Source of the DNA: UKL13-2 sp040379385
GTDB taxonomy: Bacteria; Pseudomonadota; Gammaproteobacteria; Burkholderiales; Usitatibacteraceae
Length of the DNA stretch: 16,137 bases
Assembly: GCA_040379385.1 (NCBI GenBank)
Contig: JBEILF010000049.1
Location: 1-16,137, forward strand
Direction of reading: 5' to 3'
Below, one piece after another: positions 1 to 6,733 of the stretch (the first letter of the stretch is position 1; each line of letters opens with the position of its first letter). Under the pieces are notes generated by a model. That model had not been told where the DNA came from and did no database searches. It worked only from the letters and a program-made list of their open reading frames with translations. The translations under genes were made by a program, and so were the position numbers.

Positions 1-576
1 ATCTACACAGACACAAAAATTATAGGTGGGCGTGCCGTCGGCACGGGCAATGACGAGATCATCGAGTTCCGCGTTGGCAATTTCAATGCGCCCTTTGACC
101 GCATCCTCCCACGCCACCACGCCGGCCTCGGGGTTGCGGAACCGTACGACCGGCTGAACACCTGCCGGGATCGGTGGCAGGGTTTTTCCCGGCTCTGGAC
201 GCCATGTCCCATCGTAGCGCGGCTTATGTCCGCGGGCACGCTGCGCCTCACGCAACTGATCCAGCTCAGCCGCCGACATATAACAGTGGTATGCAGTACC
301 GGCAGCCAACATCGTGCTGATCGCCTCCTTGTATCGGGGCATCCGGCGCATCTGATAGAACGGACCTTCGTCCGGCGTCAAACCCAGCCACTGCATGCCA
401 TCAAGAATGGCTTGAACTGCCTCGGGTGTGGAACGCTCCACGTCCGTATCCTCAATACGCAAAATGAAGGTGCCACCGTAGCGCCGGGCAAATGCCCACG
501 CATACAACGCAGTGCGAGCACCGCCAATGTGGAGGTAACCGGTAGGGCTAGGAGCAAAACGGGAACGGATGGTCAT
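1..576 (-). CDS. gltX: Glutamyl-tRNA synthetase, N-terminal part (cut by window edge)
   Basis: This enzyme charges tRNA-Glu with glutamate in the cytoplasm, a class I aminoacyl-tRNA synthetase reaction. The reverse strand opens with MTIRSRFAPSPTGYLHIGGA, the class I HIGH-type nucleotide-binding signature at about residues 9-21. It continues through family stretches such as RIEDTD, DGMQWLGL and the zinc/acceptor-stem region, and ends at the edge with PTYNFCVCVD. Only 192 codons are present. The family is about 465-500 residues long, so the KMSKS loop and anticodon-binding half lie outside. The ATG at 574-576 fits the family start exactly. There is no Shine-Dalgarno sequence; the 29 nt before the start are mostly C and T in the mRNA sense. 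It is the last gene of a minus-strand run after dcd, 195 nt away, so it may have its own promoter. The family call is near certain. Confidence 0.97.
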   Translation of the reverse strand, partial: MTIRSRFAPSPTGYLHIGGARTALYAWAFARRYGGTFILRIEDTDVERSTPEAVQAILDGMQWLGLTPDEGPFYQMRRMPRYKEAISTMLAAGTAYHCYMSAAELDQLREAQRARGHKPRYDGTWRPEPGKTLPPIPAGVQPVVRFRNPEAGVVAWEDAVKGRIEIANAELDDLVIARADGTPTYNFCVCVD

Positions 577-616
577 TTAGGGTAGGTGGAAGAAAGAGAG
601 GTAACGAGTGCACGCG

Positions 617-727
617 GCTCCTCACCGTCGCCGCGTAAGACGATTGCAGATGGCGTAGCGAGCGACCTAAGGGCGAGGCCGCAGCGCAGTGCGCGACGCA
701 ACCGTATGGGGTAATACGGTGAGGAGC
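617..727. repeat. Inverted-repeat element between dcd and gltX
   Basis: A perfect 12-bp inverted repeat bounds this stretch: GCTCCTCACCGT at 617-628 and ACGGTGAGGAGC at 716-727, separated by 87 nt. The right arm overlaps a second perfect hairpin, ACCGTAT at 701-707 with ATACGGT at 714-720 and a 6-nt loop. The two pairings compete for the same bases. The interior is GC-rich with no credible reading frame. It fills most of the 195-nt gap between the two genes. It could be an attenuator or terminator ahead of gltX, or a small dispersed repeat. The sequence alone does not decide. Confidence 0.5.
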
Positions 728-771
728 AAACAAGCGAGAACGACGCCATTAGGTTGCGCAGTAGCCAGATG

Positions 772-1338
772 CTACATCTTTGGCAGCGTCACGCCCTTCT
801 GGCCCTGATACTTGCCACCGCGATCCTTGTAAGAAGTCTCGCAGACTTCATCACTTTCAAAAAACAGCACTTGCGCCACGCCTTCGTTAGCGTAAATTTT
901 TGCGGGCAGCGGCGTTGTATTCGAAAACTCCAGTGTAACAAAGCCCTCCCACTCCGGCTCAAATGGGGTGACGTTTACAATAATGCCGCACCTGGCGTAG
1001 GTCGACTTACCCAAACAGACGGTCAACACATTGCGCGGGATCCGAAAATACTCAACCGTACGCGCCAACGCAAAAGAATTTGGTGGAATGATACAAAAAT
1101 CCGCATTCACATTCACGAATGAATTCGGATCAAAATTTTTAGGGTCAACAATCGTCGAGTTGATATTGGTGAAGAGCTTAAATTCGTTGGAGCATCGAAT
1201 GTCGTAGCCGTAGCTCGACGTGCCATAGCTGACAATACGTTTGCCGTCAGCTTCTCGAACCTGCCCCGCTTCGAACGGTTCGATCATGCCATGCGCTTCC
1301 GCCATACGCCGAATCCACTTGTCGCTCTTGATGCTCAT
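772..1338 (-). CDS. dcd: dCTP deaminase
   Basis: The enzyme deaminates dCTP to dUTP, which dUTPase then turns into the dUMP precursor of dTMP. The 188-residue product matches the usual length of bacterial Dcd. It starts MSIKSDKWIRRMA, the family start, and carries the conserved SYGYDIRCSNEFKLF region, the GKSTYARCG active-site segment and VTPFEPEWEGFVTLE. In the last of these the glutamates correspond to the catalytic/nucleotide site of E. coli Dcd. The C-terminus ends YQGQKGVTLPKM, again typical. The reading frame stays open further upstream (to about 1449), but that part overlaps the DUF1330 gene and is not family sequence, so the ATG at 1336-1338 is preferred. It lies 61 nt after the DUF1330 gene on the same strand. 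It is probably cotranscribed with the apbC cluster, though a TACAAT in the gap could give a local promoter. Confidence 0.97.
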   Translation of the reverse strand: MSIKSDKWIRRMAEAHGMIEPFEAGQVREADGKRIVSYGTSSYGYDIRCSNEFKLFTNINSTIVDPKNFDPNSFVNVNADFCIIPPNSFALARTVEYFRIPRNVLTVCLGKSTYARCGIIVNVTPFEPEWEGFVTLEFSNTTPLPAKIYANEGVAQVLFFESDEVCETSYKDRGGKYQGQKGVTLPKM

Positions 1339-1399
1339 TGCGTGTTGTCTTTCACTTCTATGATTAGGGTGCCAAGCGCCATTGTAGCAAGCGCCGGAA

Positions 1400-1696
1400 T
1401 TACGCCGTTCCCGAGTAAAGCACAAGGCTGACCTCCGCACCGTTGTCACGAACCGTCACCAGCTGCTGGTACTCGGCGGACTCATGCCAGCGACTCGCCG
1501 CAGCTTCATCGTCGAACCGCACTACAACAATCAGCTGGCTGCCAGAGCTTACTTCGGCGATGGGGCCACCATACCTACTACCGCGCAATAAGACTTCCCC
1601 GCCATACGCCTTAATAGTAGCGCCAACTTGGCTGAGATATTGCTGCCATATTTCGACATTCGTGACCTGGATCGTTCCAACGTAGTAGGCGGGCAT
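1400..1696 (-). CDS. DUF1330 family protein
   Basis: This is a small soluble protein of 98 residues, about the normal size of a single DUF1330 domain, which has a ferredoxin-like dimeric alpha/beta-barrel fold. The match is to the family pattern: MPAYYVGTIQVTN at the start, an IKAYGGEVLLRG segment near residues 28-39, a VVVRFDDEAAASRWHES segment near 57-73 and a closing SLVLYSG strand. No enzymatic activity is firmly established for the family, so I assign none. Its ATG lies 2 nt after the stop of the TPR gene upstream, so the two are surely translated from one message. No Shine-Dalgarno sequence is visible, which fits translational coupling. Family call good, function unknown. Confidence 0.85.
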   Translation of the reverse strand: MPAYYVGTIQVTNVEIWQQYLSQVGATIKAYGGEVLLRGSRYGGPIAEVSSGSQLIVVVRFDDEAAASRWHESAEYQQLVTVRDNGAEVSLVLYSGTA

Positions 1697-1698
1697 CG

Positions 1699-2199
1699 CT
1701 AGCGCTCATACGGTGGATCAGGTTGGCCCGCATAGTAGTGAATTACCCGCTGAAACTGCACAATACGCTCACACCCCGGAAACTTGGCGATATGGTTGAG
1801 CAATAACTGCGTTGATCGGCGGTGTTCGCCCATGTTGTACAACGCCAGCGCCAAAAAAATATCGAACTCTGGCGCGTCGGGATACTCGACGCTGCCGCGC
1901 TCCAGCGTTCGCACTGCGTCGGCATACTGTTCAACACATCGGTAAGAACTACCGAGCCCCAACAATGCACCGCAACGGTCCGCACCGGAAAGTCCTAGCT
2001 CTAAAGCCCGCTCGTAAAACGGAATTGCATCTGCTTCAAGCCCCTGTGGGTCGTAGGTGCGCGCGATTTCGTAATTCAGCCTTGCATCAATCGGCATAAT
2101 TTTCAGAAGATCGAGCAAAATTGCCAGTGCAACCGTATGCTGTCCCGACTTACGCAGCGCAATGGCTCGATCAATGTCGGCGGATTGGGCGTGGGACAT
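1699..2199 (-). CDS. TPR_5-type tetratricopeptide repeat protein
   Basis: This 166-residue all-helical protein most resembles the TPR_5 class of short tetratricopeptide proteins. The sequence shows consecutive repeats. There is an IALRKSGQHTVALAIL-type first helix pair, then LNYEIARTYDPQGLEADAIP, then GALLGLGSSYRCVEQYADAV, then FLALALYNMGEHRRSTQ. The last three closely follow the remembered family pattern (AwtyD..G.E.eAv, LGStyR.lg.y.eAv, FlALaLyn.G). TPR proteins are scaffolds for protein binding; no partner can be read from sequence. Two starts are possible: GTG at 2206-2208 or ATG at 2197-2199, with the ATG preferred. It sits 15 nt after apbC and 2 nt before the DUF1330 gene, so it belongs to that operon. 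There is no signal peptide. Confidence 0.85.
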   Translation of the reverse strand: MSHAQSADIDRAIALRKSGQHTVALAILLDLLKIMPIDARLNYEIARTYDPQGLEADAIPFYERALELGLSGADRCGALLGLGSSYRCVEQYADAVRTLERGSVEYPDAPEFDIFLALALYNMGEHRRSTQLLLNHIAKFPGCERIVQFQRVIHYYAGQPDPPYER

Positions 2200-2214
2200 G
2201 TCGACCACAAACGC

Positions 2215-3303
2215 TCAGGTATTTTGAATGACGATCTTGGGGAAAATCGCCGAACGGTCCTGCGACTGCTTGGCAATCTTGGCGGCACATTTTCGTGCGA
2301 TGGACTTGTAGATCATTGACGCGGGCCCGTCGGGTTCCGAAACAACGGTGGGCTTGCCGCTGTCTGCCATCTCGCGAATTCTGATATCGAGCGGCAACGA
2401 ACCCAACAACTCGACGTTGTAATCCGACGCCATTCGGCGACCACCACCTTCACCAAAGATGTGTTCGGTATGCCCGCAGTTCGAACAAGTATGCGTTGCC
2501 ATGTTTTCAACAATGCCGATGATCGGCACACCCACTTTTTCAAACATCTTCAAACCCTTGCGCGCGTCAAGCAGCGCGATATCTTGCGGGGTTGTGACAA
2601 TCACTGCGCCGGTGACAGGTACTTTTTGCGCCAAGGTGAGTTGGATATCACCTGTTCCTGGCGGTAGATCAATCACCAGGTAATCGAGATTGTTCCAGCG
2701 CGTCTCGTTTAACAATTGTTCGAGCGCCTGCGTGACCATCGGACCGCGCCATACCATCGGCGTTTCAGGGTCAATAAGAAAACCAACACTCATCGCTTGA
2801 ATGCCGTGGCCTTCCATCGCCTCCATGGTTTTCCCATCTTTCGACTGCGGGCGGCCGGTGATACCCAGCATGGTTGGCTGCGAGGGACCGTAGATATCGG
2901 CATCAAGCATTCCGACCACGGCACCCTCTGCCGCCAGCGCCAAGGCAAGATTCACCGCTGTCGTCGACTTGCCGACGCCGCCCTTGCCCGAAGCCACCGC
3001 GATAATGTTCTTTATGTTTGGATTGAGCTTAACACCTCGTTGCGCACTGTGTGAAACGATGCGCGAATACACATTTGCCGCAACGTGCTCCACGCCGTCA
3101 ATTTTCATCAGGCGATCCACCACCTGCTTGCGGATGGATTCAGTCACGCTCTTGCCCGGATATCCGAGTGTTATCTCCAGCGCGATCTTGCCACCCTCAA
3201 TGATGATGTTCTTAGCGGCCTTGCCTTCGACGTAGTTTTGGTCGGTGACCGGATCGATCAGCTCGCGAAGTGCATTAAGAATTTGTTCGTTCGTGATACT
3301 CAT
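2215..3303 (-). CDS. apbC: Iron-sulfur cluster carrier protein ApbC/Mrp
   Basis: ApbC/Mrp is a cytoplasmic P-loop ATPase that binds a [4Fe-4S] cluster at a dimer interface and passes it to apo-enzymes. The 362-residue product has an N-terminal MIP18/DUF59 domain (about residues 1-85). A deviant Walker A motif, GKGGVGKST, follows at 106-114. DADIYGPSQP at about 134-143 and the DLPPGTGD motif at about 212-219 come next, then the cluster-binding pair CSNC at 273-276. All key residues are present and the length is normal. The ATG at 3301-3303 has GAGG 7 nt upstream. It is divergent from metG across 272 nt, an arrangement I know from other proteobacteria, and leads the minus-strand run to the TPR, DUF1330 and dcd genes. 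The identification is very secure. Confidence 0.97.
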   Translation of the reverse strand: MSITNEQILNALRELIDPVTDQNYVEGKAAKNIIIEGGKIALEITLGYPGKSVTESIRKQVVDRLMKIDGVEHVAANVYSRIVSHSAQRGVKLNPNIKNIIAVASGKGGVGKSTTAVNLALALAAEGAVVGMLDADIYGPSQPTMLGITGRPQSKDGKTMEAMEGHGIQAMSVGFLIDPETPMVWRGPMVTQALEQLLNETRWNNLDYLVIDLPPGTGDIQLTLAQKVPVTGAVIVTTPQDIALLDARKGLKMFEKVGVPIIGIVENMATHTCSNCGHTEHIFGEGGGRRMASDYNVELLGSLPLDIRIREMADSGKPTVVSEPDGPASMIYKSIARKCAAKIAKQSQDRSAIFPKIVIQNT

Positions 3304-3310
3304 GTGTTTT

Positions 3311-3314
3311 CCTC
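3311..3314 (-). promoter_or_regulatory. Shine-Dalgarno of apbC
   Basis: GAGG in the message sense (within TTGAGGAAAAC) lies 7 nt before the apbC ATG. It fixes the start and is one of the few clear ribosome-binding sites in the window. Confidence 0.7.
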
Positions 3315-3388
3315 AACATCGAGTCGCTATTTTATCGGCTTTGCCGCTCGGACATACGATGTATTTGGTATCTTTAACGGATTGGGCT

Positions 3389-3397
3389 TGATACAAT
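3389..3397 (+). promoter_or_regulatory. Possible extended -10 promoter for metG
   Basis: TGATACAAT matches an extended -10 element (TGn plus TACAAT, 5 of 6 to consensus). The nearest -35-like TTGGTA at 3365-3370 is 21 bp away, too far for a standard spacer, so any activity would rest on the extended -10. It would give a leader of about 170 nt in front of metG. This is a weak call from pattern only. Confidence 0.3.
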
Positions 3398-3502
3398 CGC
3401 AATGCAAAAGCAATCATTGCCTGATCTCGGGGGACTTTGCACATTTAATGCCTAACGCGTGGTTGAACTACTGCGCGCGAATGCCGCGCCAAGCGCATTA
3501 CA

Positions 3503-3559
3503 TTTGCTCTTTTGTCATCTGCTTTTCGTGATCTGCCTTTCGTGATTTGCCTCTCCTGA
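3503..3559 (+). repeat. 14-bp imperfect tandem repeats in the metG leader
   Basis: Three consecutive 14-bp units, TCTGCTTTTCGTGA (3518-3531), TCTGCCTTTCGTGA (3532-3545) and TTTGCCTCTCCTGA (3546-3559), are preceded by a diverged 15-nt copy at 3503-3517. The block is about 75 percent pyrimidine on the coding strand. It ends 16 nt before the metG ATG, where a ribosome-binding site would be expected and none is seen. It may be a simple slippage repeat or a translation-enhancing pyrimidine tract. Confidence 0.75.
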
Positions 3560-3575
3560 TCTAACTGCCCAGCAC

Positions 3576-5729
3576 ATGCAACGCAAACTCTTCGTTACCA
3601 CGGCCCTTCCCTATGCTAACGGCGGGTTTCATATTGGCCATATGATGGAGTACATCCAAGCCGATATTTGGGTACGCTTCCAGCGCATGCAGGGGCACCA
3701 AGTGCATTTTGTTTGTGCTGACGATGCGCATGGCGCACCGATCATGCTGAATGCCGAAAAACAGGGGATCACGCCTGAGGCGCTGGTAGCAAAAGTCGCC
3801 GCCGAGCACATCGCGCAGTGGCCGCAGTTTCATATCAGCTTCGACTTCTGGCACTCAACCCACTCTGCGGAAAACGTCGAATTGGCGCAGGGAATTTATA
3901 AGGCACTGAAAGCCAATAAACTGATCGCGTCCCGCGAGATCGAGCAGTTCTTTGACCCGGTCAAACAGATGTTTCTCGCTGATCGATTCATTAAAGGCGA
4001 GTGCCCGAAGTGCAGCGCGAAAGATCAGTACGGCGACTCTTGCGAAGTCTGTGGCGCAGTGTATTCCCCCGCAGAGTTAAAAAATCCCTATTCAGCGCTC
4101 ACCGGTGCTACGCCGGTGTTGAAAAAATCAGAGCACCTGTTCTTCAAGTTATCCGACAAACGCTGCGTTAACTTTCTGCAGAAATGGGTTGAAGAAACAC
4201 CGTTACAGCCTGAAGTAAAAAACAAACTCGCTGAGTGGCTGGCAGTCGATCCTGAAACTGGTTTAAGAAGTTTGAACGACTGGGACATCTCGCGCGACGC
4301 ACCTTACTTTGGGATCGAAATTCCAGACGCACCTGGCAAGTTTTTCTACGTATGGCTGGATGCACCGGTTGGATATCTGGCCAGCTTGAAGGCCTACTTT
4401 GCTGCGGGTGGTGCAAAAGCTAACGGCGAGCCTCGCGATTTTGATACTTTTCTTGCCGACGATAACGTCGAGCAGTATCACTTCATCGGCAAAGATATTG
4501 TTTACTTCCATACCTTGTTCTGGCCTGCGATGCTGCACTTTGCCGGACGCAAGGAGCCGAACAATGTGTTTGTGCATGGCTTCTTGCAGGTCAGCGGGGA
4601 AAAGCTCTCTAAATCACGTGGTTTTGGCCCGACACCAAGCAAGTATCTTGATCTGAAACTGAATACCGAGTGGCTGCGTTATTACATCGCGGCGAAACTA
4701 AATGACCGCGTCGAAGATCTGGACTTCAATCCGGAAGATTTTCTGGCGCGTGTTAACGCCGATCTCATCGGCAAATACATCAACATCGCCAGCCGCGCAG
4801 CGGGATTTCTGCACAAAAAATTTGTTGGTCGATTGCTCAAGGTTGAGGCCAAGCATCCGGTACTGGCGGCAATCACCTCCGCCTCTGCTGACATCGCCGC
4901 ATTGTACGATGGGCGCGAGTTTGGCAAGGCCGTGCGCCGCATCATGGAACTCGCGGATCTTGTGAACGGATTTGTCGATACAGAAAAGCCGTGGGAGTTG
5001 GCGAAGAGTGATGAGAACAACGCAGTACTACACAAAGCATGTTCGATCATCATCAATGCGTTTCATCTGTTGACTGCCTATCTCGCGCCGATCTTGCCAA
5101 AACTCGCAACTGACGCTGCTGCATTCCTCGACATAAAGGGTTATGATTGGTCTGATACAACGCGTTTACTGCCCGCCGGCCACCAGATTAACCCCTACAA
5201 GCACTTGATGTCGCGCATCGACAAAAAACAAATTGACGCCCTGCTGGAGGCACCCCAAGAGGGCGACAAGGATGCGCCAACCGCTGCGAGCAAGTCGAGC
5301 AACAAATCAGCACCGGCCCCCGCCAACGATGAAGCGTTGGTACCGGCAGAGTTCGCGCTGCAGCCGGTTGAAGCGCCGAAGCCGATTATCATCCAGCCCG
5401 TGGCGGAGACAATCTCGATCGATGATTTCGGTCGCATCGATTTGCGTGTCGCAAAAATTCTTGATGCTGAATACGTTGCCGAGGCCGACAAACTGCTGCG
5501 CCTGACTCTTGACCTCGGCATCGAGCAGCGGCAGGTTTTTGCCGGCATCCGATCCGCTTACAATCCTAAAGAACTCATCGGTCGACTCACGGTAATGGTG
5601 GCAAACTTGGCACCGCGTAAGATGCGTTTTGGAGAGTCCCAAGGCATGGTACTGGCGGCAGGCGACGGCACAAACATCTATTTGCTTGCCCCGGATTCGG
5701 GTGCCGTACCGGGGATGCGAATCAAATGA
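3576..5729 (+). CDS. metG: Methionyl-tRNA synthetase
   Basis: MetG charges both initiator and elongator tRNA-Met. The 717-residue protein has the Rossmann-fold HIGH motif (HIGH, residues 19-22) and a CADDAHG segment near 47-53. A zinc knuckle follows with cysteines at 143, 146, 156 and 159. The flexible loop reads KLSKS at 343-347, where KMSKS is usual. A helical anticodon-binding domain follows, then an Ala/Pro/Lys-rich linker at about 560-605. The C-terminal EMAP-II-like tRNA-binding/dimerisation domain (about 613-717) opens FGRIDLRVAKIL. Length and domain order are those of the long, dimeric bacterial form. The ATG at 3576 gives the normal N-terminus, but there is no Shine-Dalgarno sequence. 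It is divergent from apbC. Confidence 0.97.
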   Translation: MQRKLFVTTALPYANGGFHIGHMMEYIQADIWVRFQRMQGHQVHFVCADDAHGAPIMLNAEKQGITPEALVAKVAAEHIAQWPQFHISFDFWHSTHSAENVELAQGIYKALKANKLIASREIEQFFDPVKQMFLADRFIKGECPKCSAKDQYGDSCEVCGAVYSPAELKNPYSALTGATPVLKKSEHLFFKLSDKRCVNFLQKWVEETPLQPEVKNKLAEWLAVDPETGLRSLNDWDISRDAPYFGIEIPDAPGKFFYVWLDAPVGYLASLKAYFAAGGAKANGEPRDFDTFLADDNVEQYHFIGKDIVYFHTLFWPAMLHFAGRKEPNNVFVHGFLQVSGEKLSKSRGFGPTPSKYLDLKLNTEWLRYYIAAKLNDRVEDLDFNPEDFLARVNADLIGKYINIASRAAGFLHKKFVGRLLKVEAKHPVLAAITSASADIAALYDGREFGKAVRRIMELADLVNGFVDTEKPWELAKSDENNAVLHKACSIIINAFHLLTAYLAPILPKLATDAAAFLDIKGYDWSDTTRLLPAGHQINPYKHLMSRIDKKQIDALLEAPQEGDKDAPTAASKSSNKSAPAPANDEALVPAEFALQPVEAPKPIIIQPVAETISIDDFGRIDLRVAKILDAEYVAEADKLLRLTLDLGIEQRQVFAGIRSAYNPKELIGRLTVMVANLAPRKMRFGESQGMVLAAGDGTNIYLLAPDSGAVPGMRIK

Positions 5730-5746
5730 CGCGTTCCGTCCAAGAG

Positions 5747-5784
5747 CTGGGAGCGAAGCCACGCGGGTGATCGCTCTGGCCCAG
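5747..5784 (+). terminator. Hairpin after metG, possible terminator
   Basis: Shortly after the metG stop, CTGG plus GAGCGA (5747-5756) can pair with TCGCTC (5771-5776) and CCAG (5781-5784). This forms a 10-bp stem with a 4-nt bulge and a 14-nt loop. There is no run of T after it, so it is not a textbook intrinsic terminator. It may mark a processing or stop site between metG and the GGQ gene. The rest of 5730-5931 holds nothing else I can support. Confidence 0.35.
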
Positions 5785-5931
5785 TCGTTCTACGCAATGG
5801 CTCACGTCCGCTGGGATGTGCCTCATTGCTGGATCGATGCCCCTCGCCTGTATTGCGTATCTGCCGCAAACCAATGCCATCAAATATCAAGCTGACGAGA
5901 AGTCGGTATTGGCTATCTCAATCACGAAGGT

Positions 5932-6363
5932 ATGTACGTTGTTGAATTTTCCCCTCGCCATGTTGCTTCAAATCATCAAAGGTGCCCTCTGGCTTCCCAA
6001 CCCAGAATAACGCGACCACCTTACTCAATTGATCGTGACGCGCTTGAAAGCGAAGTACGCATCGATACCTTTCGCGCCGCCGGCCCGGGCGGTCAACATG
6101 TCAACAAAACCAACTCTGCGGTTCGCCTGACCCATCTGCCCTCAGGCGTTGTGGTCATCGCACAGGATTCCCCCTCACAGTTTCGCAACAAGGAAATTGC
6201 TTTTGTGCGTTTGATTGAGAAGTTGAAGCGCCTTAACCATGTCCCCAAAAAACGCGTAGCGACCACACCGACACGCGCTTCAACAGAGCGGCGCATTGGA
6301 GAGAAAAAAACCCGTGCGGTGGTCAAGACCAATCGATGCAAAGCGGTCAAGATAGACGAGTGA
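5932..6363 (+). CDS. GGQ-domain release-factor-like protein (probable ribosome rescue)
   Basis: This protein has only the catalytic domain of class I release factors. FRAAGPGGQHVNKTNSAVRL contains the GGQ tripeptide at residues 53-55, whose glutamine drives hydrolysis of peptidyl-tRNA. THLPSGVVV and the SQFRNKEIAF segment follow as in the family. The C-terminal tail (about residues 100-140) is rich in Lys and Arg. In ArfB/YaeJ such a tail enters the empty mRNA channel of stalled ribosomes. With no codon-recognition domain, the likely role is rescue of non-stop ribosomes, as for ArfB or mitochondrial MTRFR (C12orf65). It resembles the latter group more than E. coli ArfB. The 143-residue product starts at ATG 5932, but homology seems to begin only around residue 24. 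No other in-frame ATG or GTG is available there, so the start is uncertain. Its stop overlaps the acylphosphatase start. Confidence 0.85.
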   Translation: MYVVEFSPRHVASNHQRCPLASQPRITRPPYSIDRDALESEVRIDTFRAAGPGGQHVNKTNSAVRLTHLPSGVVVIAQDSPSQFRNKEIAFVRLIEKLKRLNHVPKKRVATTPTRASTERRIGEKKTRAVVKTNRCKAVKIDE

Positions 6364-6644
6364 ACGTGGTTTCTGTCCACATGCGCATCACTGGGCGTGT
6401 CCAGGGTGTTGGCTTTCGCGAATCCATGCGCCTCGTCGCACAGGCACTTGACGTAACCGGTTGGGTGCGTAACCTAGCCGATGCAAGCGTCGAGGCAGTC
6501 GTCCAGGGGGATGAGGCGGCGGTGGAGTGGCTGGTGGGGTGGTGCCACAATGGTCCGCCCGGGGCAAGCGTCCGTTTTGTCGAGGCAAACCTGATCGAGA
6601 CGAGCCAGGCTTATATTGCGTTTTCGAGGCTCCCAGACGCCTAG
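6360..6644 (+). CDS. acyP: Acylphosphatase
   Basis: Acylphosphatase hydrolyses carboxyl-phosphate bonds in small acyl phosphates. The 94-residue product has the normal size. It shows the signature GRVQGVGFRESM with the phosphate-binding arginine, and the GWVRNLADASVEAVVQG segment with the catalytic asparagine. The usual glycine of NxxDGxVE is alanine here. The GTG at 6360-6362 overlaps the TGA of the upstream GGQ gene in a GTGA junction, which suggests translational coupling. GTG 6366 or ATG 6381 are weaker choices, and ATG 6381 would cut into the first beta strand. The frame is open further upstream but that part is inside the GGQ gene. The function of acylphosphatase in bacteria is not well settled, and the pairing with a GGQ factor does not by itself reveal it. 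Confidence 0.93.
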   Translation: MNVVSVHMRITGRVQGVGFRESMRLVAQALDVTGWVRNLADASVEAVVQGDEAAVEWLVGWCHNGPPGASVRFVEANLIETSQAYIAFSRLPDA

Positions 6645-6733
6645 CCATGAGTATTTCATGGGTCAGCCGCCGCGTCGAAGGACGTTACCCCTGAACGACT
6701 GGCAAGCAACCGGCGACCCATGAAGTATTCAGG
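6645..6733. terminator. Long-armed inverted repeat right after acyP
   Basis: CCATGAGTATTTCATGGGTC (6645-6664) begins at the first base after the acylphosphatase stop. It pairs imperfectly with GACCCATGAAGTATTCAGG (6715-6733). The ten loop-proximal pairs are perfect, followed outward by wobbles and a gap. GCCG (6666-6669) can extend the stem with CGGC (6711-6714) after a one-base bulge. There is no T run. Because the flanking genes converge here, it could serve as a bidirectional stop or an mRNA 3'-end stabiliser. It is also compatible with a small repeat element. Confidence 0.45.

Noticed and set aside
577..771. tRNA gene in the dcd-gltX gap
   Set aside because: No cloverleaf, T-loop or CCA-adjacent acceptor stem could be made from the inverted repeats there.
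1339..1449. N-terminal extension of dCTP deaminase
   Set aside because: The additional residues are not family-like and partly overlap the DUF1330 gene; the internal ATG gives the exact family start.
3085..3531. 148-codon plus-strand frame reaching into the metG leader
   Set aside because: Most of it is antisense to apbC, and the remainder crosses the promoter and repeat region; no family resemblance.
6645..6733. Riboswitch or integron attC site
   Set aside because: The conserved cores of the riboswitch classes I know are absent, the structure lies after a gene end, and the attC boxes do not match.
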